Of a stretch of DNA of 64,000 nt, positions 9,794-17,848 are shown piece after piece. Made by a program: the position numbers and the translations under genes. The notes beneath the pieces are model-generated. The model ran no database searches, was not told where the DNA came from, and saw only the letters and a program-made list of their open reading frames with translations. Source of the stretch: Allorhizobium ampelinum S4 (GTDB lineage Bacteria; Pseudomonadota; Alphaproteobacteria; Rhizobiales; Rhizobiaceae); NCBI RefSeq assembly GCF_000016285.1, contig NC_011982.1:186001-250000 (forward strand), given 5' to 3'. How positions within the stretch are numbered: position 1 is the stretch's first letter; each line of letters begins with the position of its first letter.

Positions 9794-11017
9794 AGAACCT
9801 CCTCGGAAGTGGCGTCAGGGTTGAGTGCGCACTGACGCAGCAGCCCCAGTGATGTCTTCAAATAAACGCCCGTCGTGCCCACCGACTGATGTCCAAGAAT
9901 GTCGGCGATCTCTTCGATCGGCGTTCCACCTTCCATCAATCGGGTCGCCAACGTGTGCCGCAGCGAATGCATGCCGTGGCGACGGTGGTCGCTTAGTGTC
10001 ACACGCGCCACTCGTGCGTGTTTGCACAGGATCTGGTGCAGATGATCCTGGTCAGAAAACGGCCCAACCGGCGTGGTATGGCGCAAGAACACCTGCCGAC
10101 AATCGGTAGACGGTCGGCCATGACGGATGTAGTTGATTATCGCCCAGCCAACGTCTTTCAATAGCGGCAGTTGTATGCGGTGCCCGGTCTTGGTCTGCCT
10201 CACCCAGAGCCGATTGCCCGGCCAGTCGAAATCATCCAATTCCAGACGCTTGACGTCGATGCTCCGCAGACCGAGCCGCGTGACCAACGTAATAATCGCG
10301 TAGTCCCTTTTGCCGCTGGGATTGCCTTGATCGATGGCATCCAAAATCCTGGCCACATCGGCGGGATCCCACACCGATGGAACTCTGGCATGCTTGCTGG
10401 ACTTCACCGCCGGGACAGCCTTCAATACGTCGGCATTGACCTGCCCCTGGCGCTCCGCGTATCTGAGAAAAGAGCGGACCGCGCACAGCTTTTGTTCGAC
10501 CGTCTTTGCTTGGTATCCGGACAAGGTGGCAACAAACGCCTCGACTGTTCTGGCATCGCATTCAGTAAGTCGGCCGCGCGTGTCCACAAACGAAAGAAAC
10601 TCTCCGGCCAGCGTCCCATACGTGCGCACCGTCGAAACTGCACAACCCTCGGCACGTAACGCGGCCTGGAATTTACCGATCAGCTCAGCCTGATGGGCTG
10701 CGAGCTTATCGCCCCGGCGATCATAGCGACGCAACACAGCGCCGTGAGCCACAAAGTCTCCCAGCATCTGAGCGACCCGAAACAAATAGACGTCCGTCTG
10801 CCGGGAGCGTGCCTGATTGCTCCTTCGCAAAAAAATCGCATGCGGCGTCGACCCACGCCATCGCGATCTCCAGGCTGAACTCCTCGACTCCCAGATCCGC
10901 GAAAAATGTTTCCAAGCGACGCCAACACTGGCGATACCAGATCATCGTCGAGTCTTTATACCCAAGACGCAGCAACTCGCGATCCAGGTCAACAACCAAT
11001 GCAGATAAAGCCACCAT
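9790..11017 (-). pseudogene. ritA: RIT recombinase A, frameshifted at a T7 run
   Basis: The first recombinase of the trio. From the ATG at 11017 (GGAG 10 bases upstream) the N-terminus reads MVALSALVVDLDRELLRLGYKDSTMIWYRQCWRRLETFFADLG. The frame is lost at a run of seven T on the coding strand (10829-10835) and the rest continues in another frame as RRSNQARSRQTDVYLFRVAQML through to 9790. Catalytic motifs are intact downstream: TRLGLRSIDVKRLEL, HSLRHTLATRLMEGG, LGHQSVGTTGVYLKTS. Either one base is extra in the homopolymer (mutation or sequencing error) or the site is a programmed slip. Confidence 0.8.
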
Positions 11018-11077
11018 CACCAATATCTCCAATCACAGGCCCGACACCGTGCCAGGCCAGGTGATCAATTTATCGGT

Positions 11078-11163
11078 GATTATGCGCAGTGTTTACGTGC
11101 AGGAGCCCAACAAAACCGCCCCTGCAACCAAGCACTGTGCATTTTACAGCGCTGGTCATAAGG
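11078..11163. repeat. Right terminal inverted repeat of RIT element
   Basis: Inverse of 6554-6639 over 86 bp with one mismatch. Confidence 0.9.
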
Positions 11164-11194
11164 GGGTTTATGGTCAGCGGACCATAAACCCCCT
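11161..11194. repeat. Perfect 15-bp-arm palindrome beside the RIT right end
   Basis: AGGGGGTTTATGGTC, four-base loop AGCG, then the exact complement. It lies between the RIT right inverted repeat and the maturase sequence and is absent at the left junction, so it came with the insertion or formed afterwards. Confidence 0.8.
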
Positions 11195-11853
11195 TGCGGA
11201 ACACCCTCGCTGGAGGCCGTGAACAGGCCACGATCAATGTGCCCTGCCTTCAGGAACCGCCAGAGAAGATCGACGAACCGCCCGTCTTGCACCCGTCGCC
11301 GCACACATCTCAGAAGCAGCCGATGATGGACCGTGTCGAAGTAGCTGGCCAGATCACCTTCGATGATCCAGCGGCCCCTCGTCGTGTCGGCTCCATCCTG
11401 AAGCTGTATCCTTACGGTGCGGACGGCATGATGCACGTTCCGTTCCGACCGGAAGCCGTAGGATAAGCGATGGAAATCGCTCTCCCAGATCGGCCCCATG
11501 GCCATCAACATGGCGCGTTGAACGATGCGATCCGTCAGGGTCGGAATATCCAGTGGTCGTAGCTTGCCGTTTGGTTTCGGGATATAGATGCGCTTGACCG
11601 GCTGGGGGCGATAACTCTCCTCCAGCAGGCTTGTCCGCAGGTCGTCCAGATGCTGGTCCAGTTTGACCTGCAGTCGTTGCTTATCCATTCCGTCGATACC
11701 CGGCGTTCGTGCGCCACTCGACGCAAGAACCATCCGAGCGGTCTCGGCAAGCCATTCCCGATTGGCAATCAACCGAAGAAGCCGATCAAACCTCCGGTTC
11801 GGATCGCTCTCGGCCCATGTTGCGAGCTTGTGCTGCATTTCGCTGATTATCAA
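11195..11853 (-). pseudogene. ltrA-like: Group II intron reverse transcriptase/maturase, N-terminal part
   Basis: It starts MIISEMQHKLATWAESDPNRRFDRLL and contains the early RT blocks: ARTPGIDGMDKQRLQ, YRPQPVKRIYIPKPNGKLRPLDIPTLTDRIVQRAMLMAM, SYGFRSERNVHHAV, and IIEGDLASYFDTVHH with the first catalytic Asp. It breaks off after SEGVPQGG, where the 34-bp palindrome and the RIT element interrupt it. The rest continues at 6553. Confidence 0.85.
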
Positions 11854-12494
11854 AGGTCTTCACCTCGCTTGGTCAGATGGTTTGCACTTCAAGCAGTTTG
11901 AACTGTTCCCCTTCGCCACGTGGCAGGCTTTCCCTGCCACGGACTACTACGAGAACTCCGCCAACATGATGGACATCAGGGTCAACTCCCTTGCGACGCA
12001 ATACTTTCGTTGTCATTCCATCATGCCTTCCCTCGTTCATATGCTGGACGTCAGCGTATTGGTGAGGCTGCCGGTCGCAGTCTTTTCCCTTGCGTTCCGC
12101 AAGTCGATGCCGATGTCATGGTCTGGCTGCATTCTCCCCATGACCCCATACGGGCGACCTACATATACGACCGTATTCGGATGCCGCCGACTTACGTGTC
12201 AGGCAGCTTCATCAGCATTCCACCTGTTAAGCCGTGTAGGCGGAGGCGACATTTCAGCCCTCAGATGCGGGTTACCGGTTCGTGTTCCTCAACCTTCCAA
12301 TACTATAGCCTCGGGAACCATCTCGGCGTAACGACTTCGCCTCAATCCCCTTTACCTGCGGGCTACGTCACCCTGCCAGTTGACAGCAGGTCACCGCCGC
12401 TTGGGCTCATGCCCCCATACAGCAGGCAAATCTTCGAAACCTCCTTTCTCTTTGCATTCCAGTCATATGCCTCCCCGATTGGGGCGAGGCGCAC

Positions 12495-12915
12495 CATACG
12501 TAAAATCGGAAAGCCACAGCCTGTTTGGCGCGGGAGCCTTGAACTGACGGTTGACGTGATCGAGCGGGCATGGAGCGCCCTTGTCGGACACGGTGGTTTT
12601 GACAGGCTTGCCGCGAATGATGCCTTGCAAGCCCATCGTTCTCATCAGCCGAGCGACGGTGCATCGAGCGACATCGAAGCCTTCTCGCTGTAACTGCCGC
12701 CAGATTTTCCGCACACCATATACCCTGAAGTTCTCGTCAAACACGCGGTGTATCTCGATCTTCATGCTCATGTCGCTGCGAACGCGGACCGGCAGGCGAT
12801 CCACGTTTGTGCGCTTGGCGACGGTGTCGTAATAGGTGGATGGGGCAATCGGCAGCAGTTTGCAGATCGGCTCGACCCCGAGCACCGAACGATGTTCATC
12901 GATGAAGGAAATCAT
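12495..12915 (-). pseudogene. IS3-family transposase orfB, 5' exon
   Basis: N-terminal half of the DDE transposase ([30 protein letters not shown]..., HTH_21-type region FRVYGVRKIWRQLQREGFDVARCTVARLMR, then LWLSDFTY with the first catalytic Asp). It ends exactly at the group II intron 5' boundary. It overlaps orfA by four bases, the usual IS3 arrangement in which orfAB is produced by frameshifting. Confidence 0.85.
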
Positions 12916-13241
12916 CGCTTCAGTGGGCGGTCGAGCTCCGCCTGGGCGAAATAAGCAGATGCCTTGCGCAAAATCTCGTTGGCCTGACGAAGCTCGCGGT
13001 TCTCCCGCTCAAGAGCCTTCATCTTCTCAACCACATCGCTCCGCAATCCAGCCCGCTTACCAGTATCCACCTCAGCCTTTTTGACCCACTCATGGAGTGT
13101 ATGCGGCGCACAGCCTATTTTGGCCGCTATCGATGAGATCGCGGCCCAACGGGACGGATGTTCGGCTTCATGGTCCAAAACAAGCCGCACCGCTCGGGCC
13201 CGAACTTCAGATGAAAATTTGTTTGTTGTCTTGCTTGTCAT
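12912..13241 (-). CDS. IS3-family orfA (helix-turn-helix protein)
   Basis: A 109-residue protein with an N-terminal HTH ([49 protein letters not shown]) followed by a leucine-zipper-like coiled coil ([34 protein letters not shown]). It binds IS ends and forms the first part of the transposase fusion. A truncated copy of the same gene is at 23856. Confidence 0.9.
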   Translation of the reverse strand: MTSKTTNKFSSEVRARAVRLVLDHEAEHPSRWAAISSIAAKIGCAPHTLHEWVKKAEVDTGKRAGLRSDVVEKMKALERENRELRQANEILRKASAYFAQAELDRPLKR

Positions 13242-13391
13242 GGCTCCACTTTCTCACGAGTTGGAGCCTCCGGTAAACACGGGGCGGTTCAATGCCTTGG
13301 GCCTATGCCGCCCGCATAAAGGCCTCACAATGAGCTCGTCAGATACTCGTCGGTGAGCTCATCGTGAGGCCCCAAAGGCAAAACTATCAAG

Positions 13392-13600
13392 CCGCTGCAA
13401 CTGAAAAATCAATGGGGCGCAGACGCCGCATACGGTGTAATCCTGTTGTGGATCGAGGCCGAAAAGCTCAAGGGCCTTGATCCGGAAGCCTACCTGCAGG
13501 AGGTCCTCAACCGCTCGCCGATCATAACATCAACCGGATTGACGGGCTCTTAACGTGGAACGTGCAAGATCCGTTAGAAATGGCCTGACCGGACGCTTAC
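13392..13600 (+). pseudogene. IS66 TnpC C-terminal remnant
   Basis: Translating + strand gives WGADAAYGVI...EAEKLKGLDPEAYLQEVLNRS. After a frame change it continues HINRIDGLLTWNV, the end of IS66-family TnpC (usually ...LDPEAYLR.VL...HP.NRI..LLPWN). It is only a C-terminal stub, frameshifted. The rest of 13292-13722 shows no gene. Confidence 0.65.
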
Positions 13601-13722
13601 TTTAAACGCTCAGCCCGATGTGACACTCAATGCCGGAGAATAGGCGAGCGCTTTTATCCGGCACTCTCGCGCCGACGCGATTGGCACGCGAGCGATCGTC
13701 ATTGCCGCGGTGACAACGGCGG

Positions 13723-13747
13723 CGGCAGGATATATTTAGTTGTAAAA
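13723..13747 (+). other. T-DNA 1 left border repeat
   Basis: A 25-bp border-type sequence with core GGCAGGATATAT and 3' part TTGTAAAA, close to the Ti consensus TGGCAGGATATAT...TGTAAAC. In this orientation VirD2 nicking puts the transferred DNA on the right, so this is the left border of the 6b/vis T-DNA. Confidence 0.85.
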
Positions 13748-14323
13748 AAATCAGACGTACTTTCAGTAGTTGCTACCGCCCTCAGAAATTTGATTTTGAA
13801 AAAACATACCTGCTTCTAAGATTATCACTTACTGAATGATGCCCAATGTCAGTGTATATTACAATCGACTTGCGCAATTTTCCAAGATCAAGCACGCAAT
13901 TTTTGAAATTGCTTGTCAGTTCTCTGAAGAATTCTGATCACTCCATGATTTCCGCTGATTGATTGGGTGTCCCTTGGACCTAATTGCTGCACATTTTTGA
14001 CTTTACTAGCGGGCGGCCGAATCTGTTCACACTGCGGCGTGCTTGATTTGAGCCTTTTGCCAAAGGGCGGTGCTGACGCTGTCACTGACATTCGAACCGC
14101 GTGGCCCCCGAAGAATTGTCTTGAGCAACACGTCGCTTTCTCAACTGACGCCGTCAAAGTCTTTGGGTAAGGGCGTATCCAAAAGAATCAAAAGTGCGCT
14201 GAGACATTGTCAACTAGGACGGCGATGCATGAAATCAGGGCGATGATTGAGCTAGTATCATGGAAAGTCACACTGCTCCGTAGTCTTCTTGCGAAATGCC
14301 CAACTCTTGCGTTGGCACACTTC
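13748..14323. other. T-DNA 1 left non-coding region and 6b promoter
   Basis: AT-rich and without a convincing gene. Short frames at 13888-14170 on both strands match nothing I recognise. The 3' part must hold the plant promoter of 6b. Confidence 0.5.
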
Positions 14324-14331
14324 TATAAATA
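14324..14331 (+). promoter_or_regulatory. Plant-type TATA box of 6b
   Basis: TATAAATA, a eukaryotic TATA element. Transcription should start about 25-35 bp downstream (roughly 14350-14365), beyond the first in-frame ATG at 14338. That favours the ATG at 14377 as the start codon. Confidence 0.7.
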
Positions 14332-14376
14332 CGTCGGATGAACCGTGGTGCTATCTCAAGGCATTTCGACATTGCT

Positions 14377-14997
14377 ATGGCGGTACCGAGATGGGCTGTT
14401 CGTGACCTAACTCAAATATCGAGTGCTCGGGAACTCTCACTTCGCTTGGAGCAGGCCCGCAACGATTTCCGGGCCACGGTAGGATCAATCTGTTACTTCA
14501 ACGCTTCGGCGCGTACTCCTGGTCAATTTGACGATGAATATATAATGACCGATCAATCTTTGACTTACGTTTATGCTGATGGAGTGACTGCCCAAAGCTG
14601 CGCTATGAACCGCCTTCTACCCTCCAGTTCAAGTAATTTCGGCGCTGCGGCAACAGCCATCCCCCCGTGGCTGTTGGATCCGCCGCGGTTGAACCGCCTC
14701 CTTCGAGAGGGAACTGACGAAGGGGGCCTAGTCAATTACTATGAGGGCCCACATAAAAACGCATTCTTTCTCGCTATCATGCGAAGCTGCATATTCGTAC
14801 GTCCTGGCGCTGATGAGATCAATGGTGTATCTTACGACTTCTTTGCAAGAAGTGGCAACTACACCGAACAAGCAGAAGAGGAAGAGGAAGAGGAAGAGGA
14901 AGAGGAAGAGGAAGAAGTGCTAGACCGAGAGTTTCAGTTGGGCAATCTAGTCAGCTATCCGATCATCGCTTGGGGCTCATGTCCTAATTCTGCTTAA
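14377..14997 (+). CDS. 6b: T-DNA oncogene 6b (RolB/plast family)
   Basis: 6b alters growth of transformed plant cells and belongs to the RolB/plast family of T-DNA proteins. The preferred start gives 206 residues: MAVPRWAVRDLTQISSARELSLRLEQARNDF. Conserved stretches are GQFDDEYI, LPSSSSNFGAAATAIPPWLLDPPRLNRLL, GGLVNYYEGPHKNAFFLAIM and EFQLGNLVSYPIIAWGSC. An acidic run near the C-terminus, a known feature of 6b, is here 14 uninterrupted Glu residues encoded by a GAAGAG hexanucleotide repeat (14875-14916). A frame from the ATG at 14338 adds 13 residues but lies before the predicted plant transcript start. No bacterial ribosome-binding site is evident, as expected for a plant-expressed gene. Confidence 0.92.
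   Translation: MAVPRWAVRDLTQISSARELSLRLEQARNDFRATVGSICYFNASARTPGQFDDEYIMTDQSLTYVYADGVTAQSCAMNRLLPSSSSNFGAAATAIPPWLLDPPRLNRLLREGTDEGGLVNYYEGPHKNAFFLAIMRSCIFVRPGADEINGVSYDFFARSGNYTEQAEEEEEEEEEEEEEEVLDREFQLGNLVSYPIIAWGSCPNSA
14875..14916 (+). repeat. GAAGAG microsatellite coding for poly-Glu in 6b
   Basis: Seven hexanucleotide units, the last one GAAGAA, encode 14 consecutive glutamates. Slippage by whole units keeps the frame. Confidence 0.9.
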
Positions 14998-15536
14998 CCT
15001 CTCGCTTGGTGGGGATGGGCCTCCATTTCAGTTGCCGTAGGCCTGCCTATCTGCAAAATTTGCCAAGAATATTTACTGCTCTCTACTATTAAAGCGTACA
15101 ACATCACTTTTATATAGTTAAATAAAACTTGTACGCAGTGTGTCAATTGTGATTTCGGTTGGTTGTGTCATGTAGTTTTCTGGTGTAAGTGCGACATATT
15201 ATTGTTGCCAGTAATTTAATATGCATGTTTTATAAACGTTATTATGTTCTTGTTGGCGTATCTGATATTTATTCGCGCTAAGTGAAATTTAGAAGCATTA
15301 ATATCGATTGTTGGTGTATTTTTTCGTTTATTTATTTTTTAAGTTATTTAAAAACAAATTTTTCCGTGAATTTCAACTAAGGAAATACAGCATATTTTAC
15401 AATATCACATATTATACAGTGGCGCCGGGCATGCCAGACCTTATTCAAGCCTCTCACAAGACAAGAAATAAAAACACACGCTGGATGCTTCAGTGCATCA
15501 TAATATATTACATCAGATCAAGCTGGAAGACGGGTT
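14998..15536. other. 6b-vis 3' intergenic region with polyadenylation signals
   Basis: AT-rich, no gene. AATAAA at 15121-15126 can serve the 6b transcript. TTTATT motifs near 15267 and 15327 (AATAAA on the minus strand) can serve vis. A short frame at 15308-15550 is not supported. Confidence 0.6.
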
Positions 15537-16619
15537 TCAGTTTCCATTGAGCGCGTCGACAATACGATATGGGTTAGCGCCACCTAAGTTCATTGAGGCA
15601 AGAGTCCTGCCAGTCATAAAGAGGTCCTCGTAGAGAACGTTCCCGGCCTCCTTTATGACAGACTTCATCGCTGGAACCTGCACTCCGGCCACTTCTGCTA
15701 TCTGAACCCAGAGCACCATGATGTGTTTGACATCTTCAGTTAAGTAGCGGTGATGCATTGTTGTGGGTGTCCCGACTTCAGCATAACCTTCGTAGGTCTC
15801 AAAGAATTCCTTCCACTCGGTGGCCTGGCCGCCATACCACTTTTTAGAATATGTGAAACCTGTTTCGGACTCGAGGCCGAGCGCCGCAATAATCTCGAGG
15901 CGTTCATTGTCTAATTCCTGAACACGCTCGATGGCTGCCGGAACAAACTCCCTGTAGAATTTAGGTAGAGGGCTCATACCATTTTCAATCGCATCTTTCG
16001 CCACCAGGATCCCTGGAGGATGCACAACCGGATTGGTATTTGAGAAAAATATGGAGGCAGCATCCTTGTACCACTGCAGTCGGTTTGGGAAAAGGGCCTC
16101 AAAACGACTTGTGAGATCGTTGCTCAGAAGGCTTGTTGCGGCAACCTCGAAGCAGGCTTTCACGCCAAGCATATGAACGCGTTCGCCGATACGGCGGCAG
16201 GCGTAGGGCGACGTTGTTGATTCAATAACAGCAACGGGTGAATGGCTTGGGAACAAGATATTCTTACAAGTCAGGGAAGTTGCACTACCTGGCAACGCGA
16301 TGAGCACAGTTTCGCTCAGATCGAACTTCACCAACTCGCGCAGAATTCCCTCCTGCGCCAGAGTCGGTACCGTTAGAAAAATGAACTCAGCGTCCAAGAT
16401 TGCCGCTTCAAGATCATCCTCCAACTGGGGAGTAAAAGCGCCTTCATAGTCGGGGCCGACCAGCTCCAAGGTTCCGATACCCCTGACTTCATTGAAATTT
16501 CTTCGGTTGGTGGTTGGTGCCCAGATAACAGCTGTGACTTCCTCGTTGAGCCTTCGAGCGATGTCTCCAGCAAACGTTAGAGCAAGGTTCCCCGCACCGA
16601 GAATTGCTACTTTGGACAT
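15537..16619 (-). CDS. vis: Vitopine/octopine synthase family opine dehydrogenase
   Basis: In transformed plant cells this NAD(P)H-dependent enzyme reductively condenses an amino acid with a 2-oxo acid (pyruvate in the octopine/vitopine group) to make an opine. It is 360 residues, close to octopine synthase (358). An N-terminal Rossmann motif [14 protein letters not shown] (residues 8-21) leads into a 6-phosphogluconate-dehydrogenase-like fold. Family stretches include [14 protein letters not shown] [55 protein letters not shown] with the catalytic-region His, and [23 protein letters not shown]. Similarity to Ocs is clear but not close. With a second, broken copy at 36.9 kb and the three T-DNAs, vitopine synthase is the best call, though the substrate amino acid cannot be read from sequence. 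Confidence 0.88.
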   Translation of the reverse strand: MSKVAILGAGNLALTFAGDIARRLNEEVTAVIWAPTTNRRNFNEVRGIGTLELVGPDYEGAFTPQLEDDLEAAILDAEFIFLTVPTLAQEGILRELVKFDLSETVLIALPGSATSLTCKNILFPSHSPVAVIESTTSPYACRRIGERVHMLGVKACFEVAATSLLSNDLTSRFEALFPNRLQWYKDAASIFFSNTNPVVHPPGILVAKDAIENGMSPLPKFYREFVPAAIERVQELDNERLEIIAALGLESETGFTYSKKWYGGQATEWKEFFETYEGYAEVGTPTTMHHRYLTEDVKHIMVLWVQIAEVAGVQVPAMKSVIKEAGNVLYEDLFMTGRTLASMNLGGANPYRIVDALNGN

Positions 16620-16672
16620 TGTGAGATTGGTTTTGAAGAAGTTTTGAGGTGAGGGTTCCCTCGTTCTTTGGC

Positions 16673-16682
16673 CCTTAAATAG
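16673..16682 (-). promoter_or_regulatory. TATA-like element of vis
   Basis: On the minus strand CTATTTAAGG lies about 55-60 bp upstream of the vis ATG. The same element (CTATTTAATGG) is kept upstream of the vis pseudogene near 37833-37842. The remainder of 16683-16948 is promoter DNA with no gene. Confidence 0.55.
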
Positions 16683-16948
16683 GGAGAAGGGGGGTGGGTC
16701 CCTTCAAGTTGCCAGCACAGCTGTGTTGAATTTCTCGGATAGATAGGTCACTGCGTACGTAGGAAGCTTGAATTTCATGCCTTCAATTATTTATCTGCTG
16801 AGCGCAGTTGATGAAAAAATGGACCCGAGAAAGCGATGTTGGACACGCGGCGTCCTTAACTACCTATCATTACGGGTTAGGTGCTTAGATGTACGTAAGC
16901 GCCTACGCACGTTTACCGTTACGTTATTTGGCTGTAAGCAGTGACGTA

Positions 16949-16973
16949 TGACAGGATTTATCGTTATGTCATG
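16949..16973 (+). other. T-DNA 1 right border repeat
   Basis: The 5' half is TGACAGGATTTAT, as in right borders. The 3' half ends GTCATG instead of the usual GTAAAC. It lies just beyond the vis promoter in the same orientation as the left border, so it closes a T-DNA of about 3.25 kb. I find no clear overdrive downstream. Confidence 0.7.
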
Positions 16974-17013
16974 TTCGTTAATTCGTGCATTCATATAATA
17001 GTTTGCATGTATC

Positions 17014-17541
17014 TAAGCTGTTGACGATGCGGTGCGCGACGTGGTGCTCACGATCCATTGGAAGGGCGGTCAGCACTCGGAGCTGAGAGTTCGCAAGCCT
17101 CAGAGCGGTGAACACGGGTGCGCCACAACGGAAGACGCCTTGGCAGTGATGCGGAGCATGGCTGGACGCTGGTCCGATGAACATATCGCCGCGTCGCTCA
17201 ATCGAATGGGCATGCCGACCGGGCAAGGAAAAACCTGGACCGCGCACCGTGTCGCTTCGGTGAGGCGCGTACGCGCCATCCACGCATACAAATCAGCCGA
17301 CAAAGACGGCGACTGGCTGGCCATGACCGAGGCTGCGGCGGCTTTGGGCGTGACCAACCACCGGATACGACACTTGATCAAGACGAGGGTGTTGTCTGCC
17401 GAGCAGGTGGTTCCCGGCGCACCGTATCAAATCCGGGCCAGTGACCTCAATTCTGCGAACGTCCGAGCCGCGATAGTGCGAAAGGGTCGCCCGTGTCGCA
17501 TTGCTGATGCGGAGACGCTTCCAATGTTTACAGATACCTAG
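17014..17541 (+). pseudogene. Serine recombinase, C-terminal fragment
   Basis: The frame has lost its 5' end (a stop lies just upstream). It reads VRDVVLTIHWKGGQHSELRVRKPQSGEH, then VMRSMAGRWSDEHIAASLNRMGMPTGQGKTWTAHRVASVRR and a terminal HTH-like WLAMTEAAAALGVTNHRIRHLIKTRVL. This is the recombinase/C-terminal domain of large serine recombinases. The catalytic resolvase domain is gone. It abuts T-DNA 1, about 40 bp from the right border. Confidence 0.65.
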
Positions 17542-17547
17542 AGAAGG

Positions 17548-17640
17548 ATTGCACAATGACTCAGGTCCGCCAAGGGGCCTGATGGTCCGCTCGACGCTGT
17601 TGTTATCGGGCATGTTGCCATCGGCGCCCCACGAACGCTC
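17548..17640 (-). pseudogene. IS66 TnpC scrap
   Basis: The minus frame reads MPDNNSVERTIRP, the conserved IS66 TnpC motif around the catalytic Glu. Only a few dozen codons remain. The rest of 17542-17848 shows no gene and probably includes the 5' end of the IS110 element that follows. Confidence 0.6.
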
Positions 17641-17848
17641 GGCAGATTCGATCCTGTCATGTTAGAATTGTCGTGTCGGGACAGGGGCGTCGGAGTGCGA
17701 AGATGCGGGCAGGCCGAATTGACTTTGAGCTGCGAGCTCGCGTTGTTATCTGGCCGCCCCTGCGACTATCCCGTCTGCGCTGCGAGCGCGTATCCGTAGA
17801 TGTCGCACAGCCCGCGCACTCCCCCATCAACAACATGGAGGATTTTAC

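Larger units (their letters stand above)
6554..11163 (-). mobile_element. RIT (recombinase-in-trio) element inserted in the maturase gene
   Basis: Terminal inverted repeats of 86 bp (6554-6639 and 11078-11163) differ at one position and start CCTTATGACCAGCGC. Inside, three tyrosine recombinase genes lie head to tail on the minus strand and overlap by a few bases (ritA 11017 to 9790, ritB 9793 to 8813, ritC from 8823), the hallmark of RIT elements. An IS630 copy splits ritC and ritA has a frameshift, so this copy is probably immobile. Without the IS630 insert it is about 3.4 kb. Confidence 0.85.
5613..12494 (-). mobile_element. Group II intron inserted in IS3 orfB, itself interrupted
   Basis: On the minus strand the intron starts GTGCGCC at 12494 (GUGYG 5' consensus) and ends in AC at 5613. 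Removing it restores the transposase reading frame exactly (TATG + TGGCC gives Tyr-Val-Ala). A domain V hairpin lies at 5647-5680 and a reverse transcriptase/maturase gene is encoded inside. A 4.6-kb RIT element (6554-11163) splits the maturase. Without that insert the intron is about 2.2 kb, normal for a bacterial mobile intron. 11854-12494 is the structured 5' RNA region (domain I and following) with no separate gene. Confidence 0.85.
5092..13291 (-). mobile_element. IS3-family element carrying nested insertions
   Basis: The ends share the inverted motif GTGTTTACCGGAGGC (near 5103 and, inverted, near 13280). The right end can be placed at 13291 because a partial second copy at 23806 has the same terminal bases TGAACCGCCCC. 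orfA (12912-13241) and a split orfB (12915-12495 and 5612-5131) belong to this element. Everything from 5613 to 12494 is a group II intron that itself carries further insertions, so the IS alone is about 1.3 kb. orfB also has a frameshift near 5297, so the element is probably dead. I see no clear 3-bp target duplication. Confidence 0.8.
14999..16973. repeat. Block shared with T-DNA 3 (partner 36303-38072)
   Basis: From just after the 6b stop through the shared 3' non-coding region, vis, its promoter and the right border, the sequence is homologous to the segment from the last codons of ipt through the vis pseudogene and its right border. For example, CCTCCATTTCAGT...GCCTATCTGC and GTACGCAGTGTGT occur in both. 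The copies are diverged and T-DNA 3 has deletions. This is an old duplication that includes a border. Confidence 0.8.

Noticed and set aside
13888..14170. Possible plast-like gene upstream of 6b
   Set aside because: Both strands give short frames, but neither resembles a T-DNA protein and no TATA box fits.
15308..15550. 80-codon frame between 6b and vis
   Set aside because: Very AT-rich, in the shared 3' non-coding block, and not conserved in the homologous T-DNA 3 block.
16974..17030. Overdrive sequence beyond the T-DNA 1 right border
   Set aside because: Only scattered TTTG-like bases and no convincing match to the overdrive consensus. The same holds beyond 38072.
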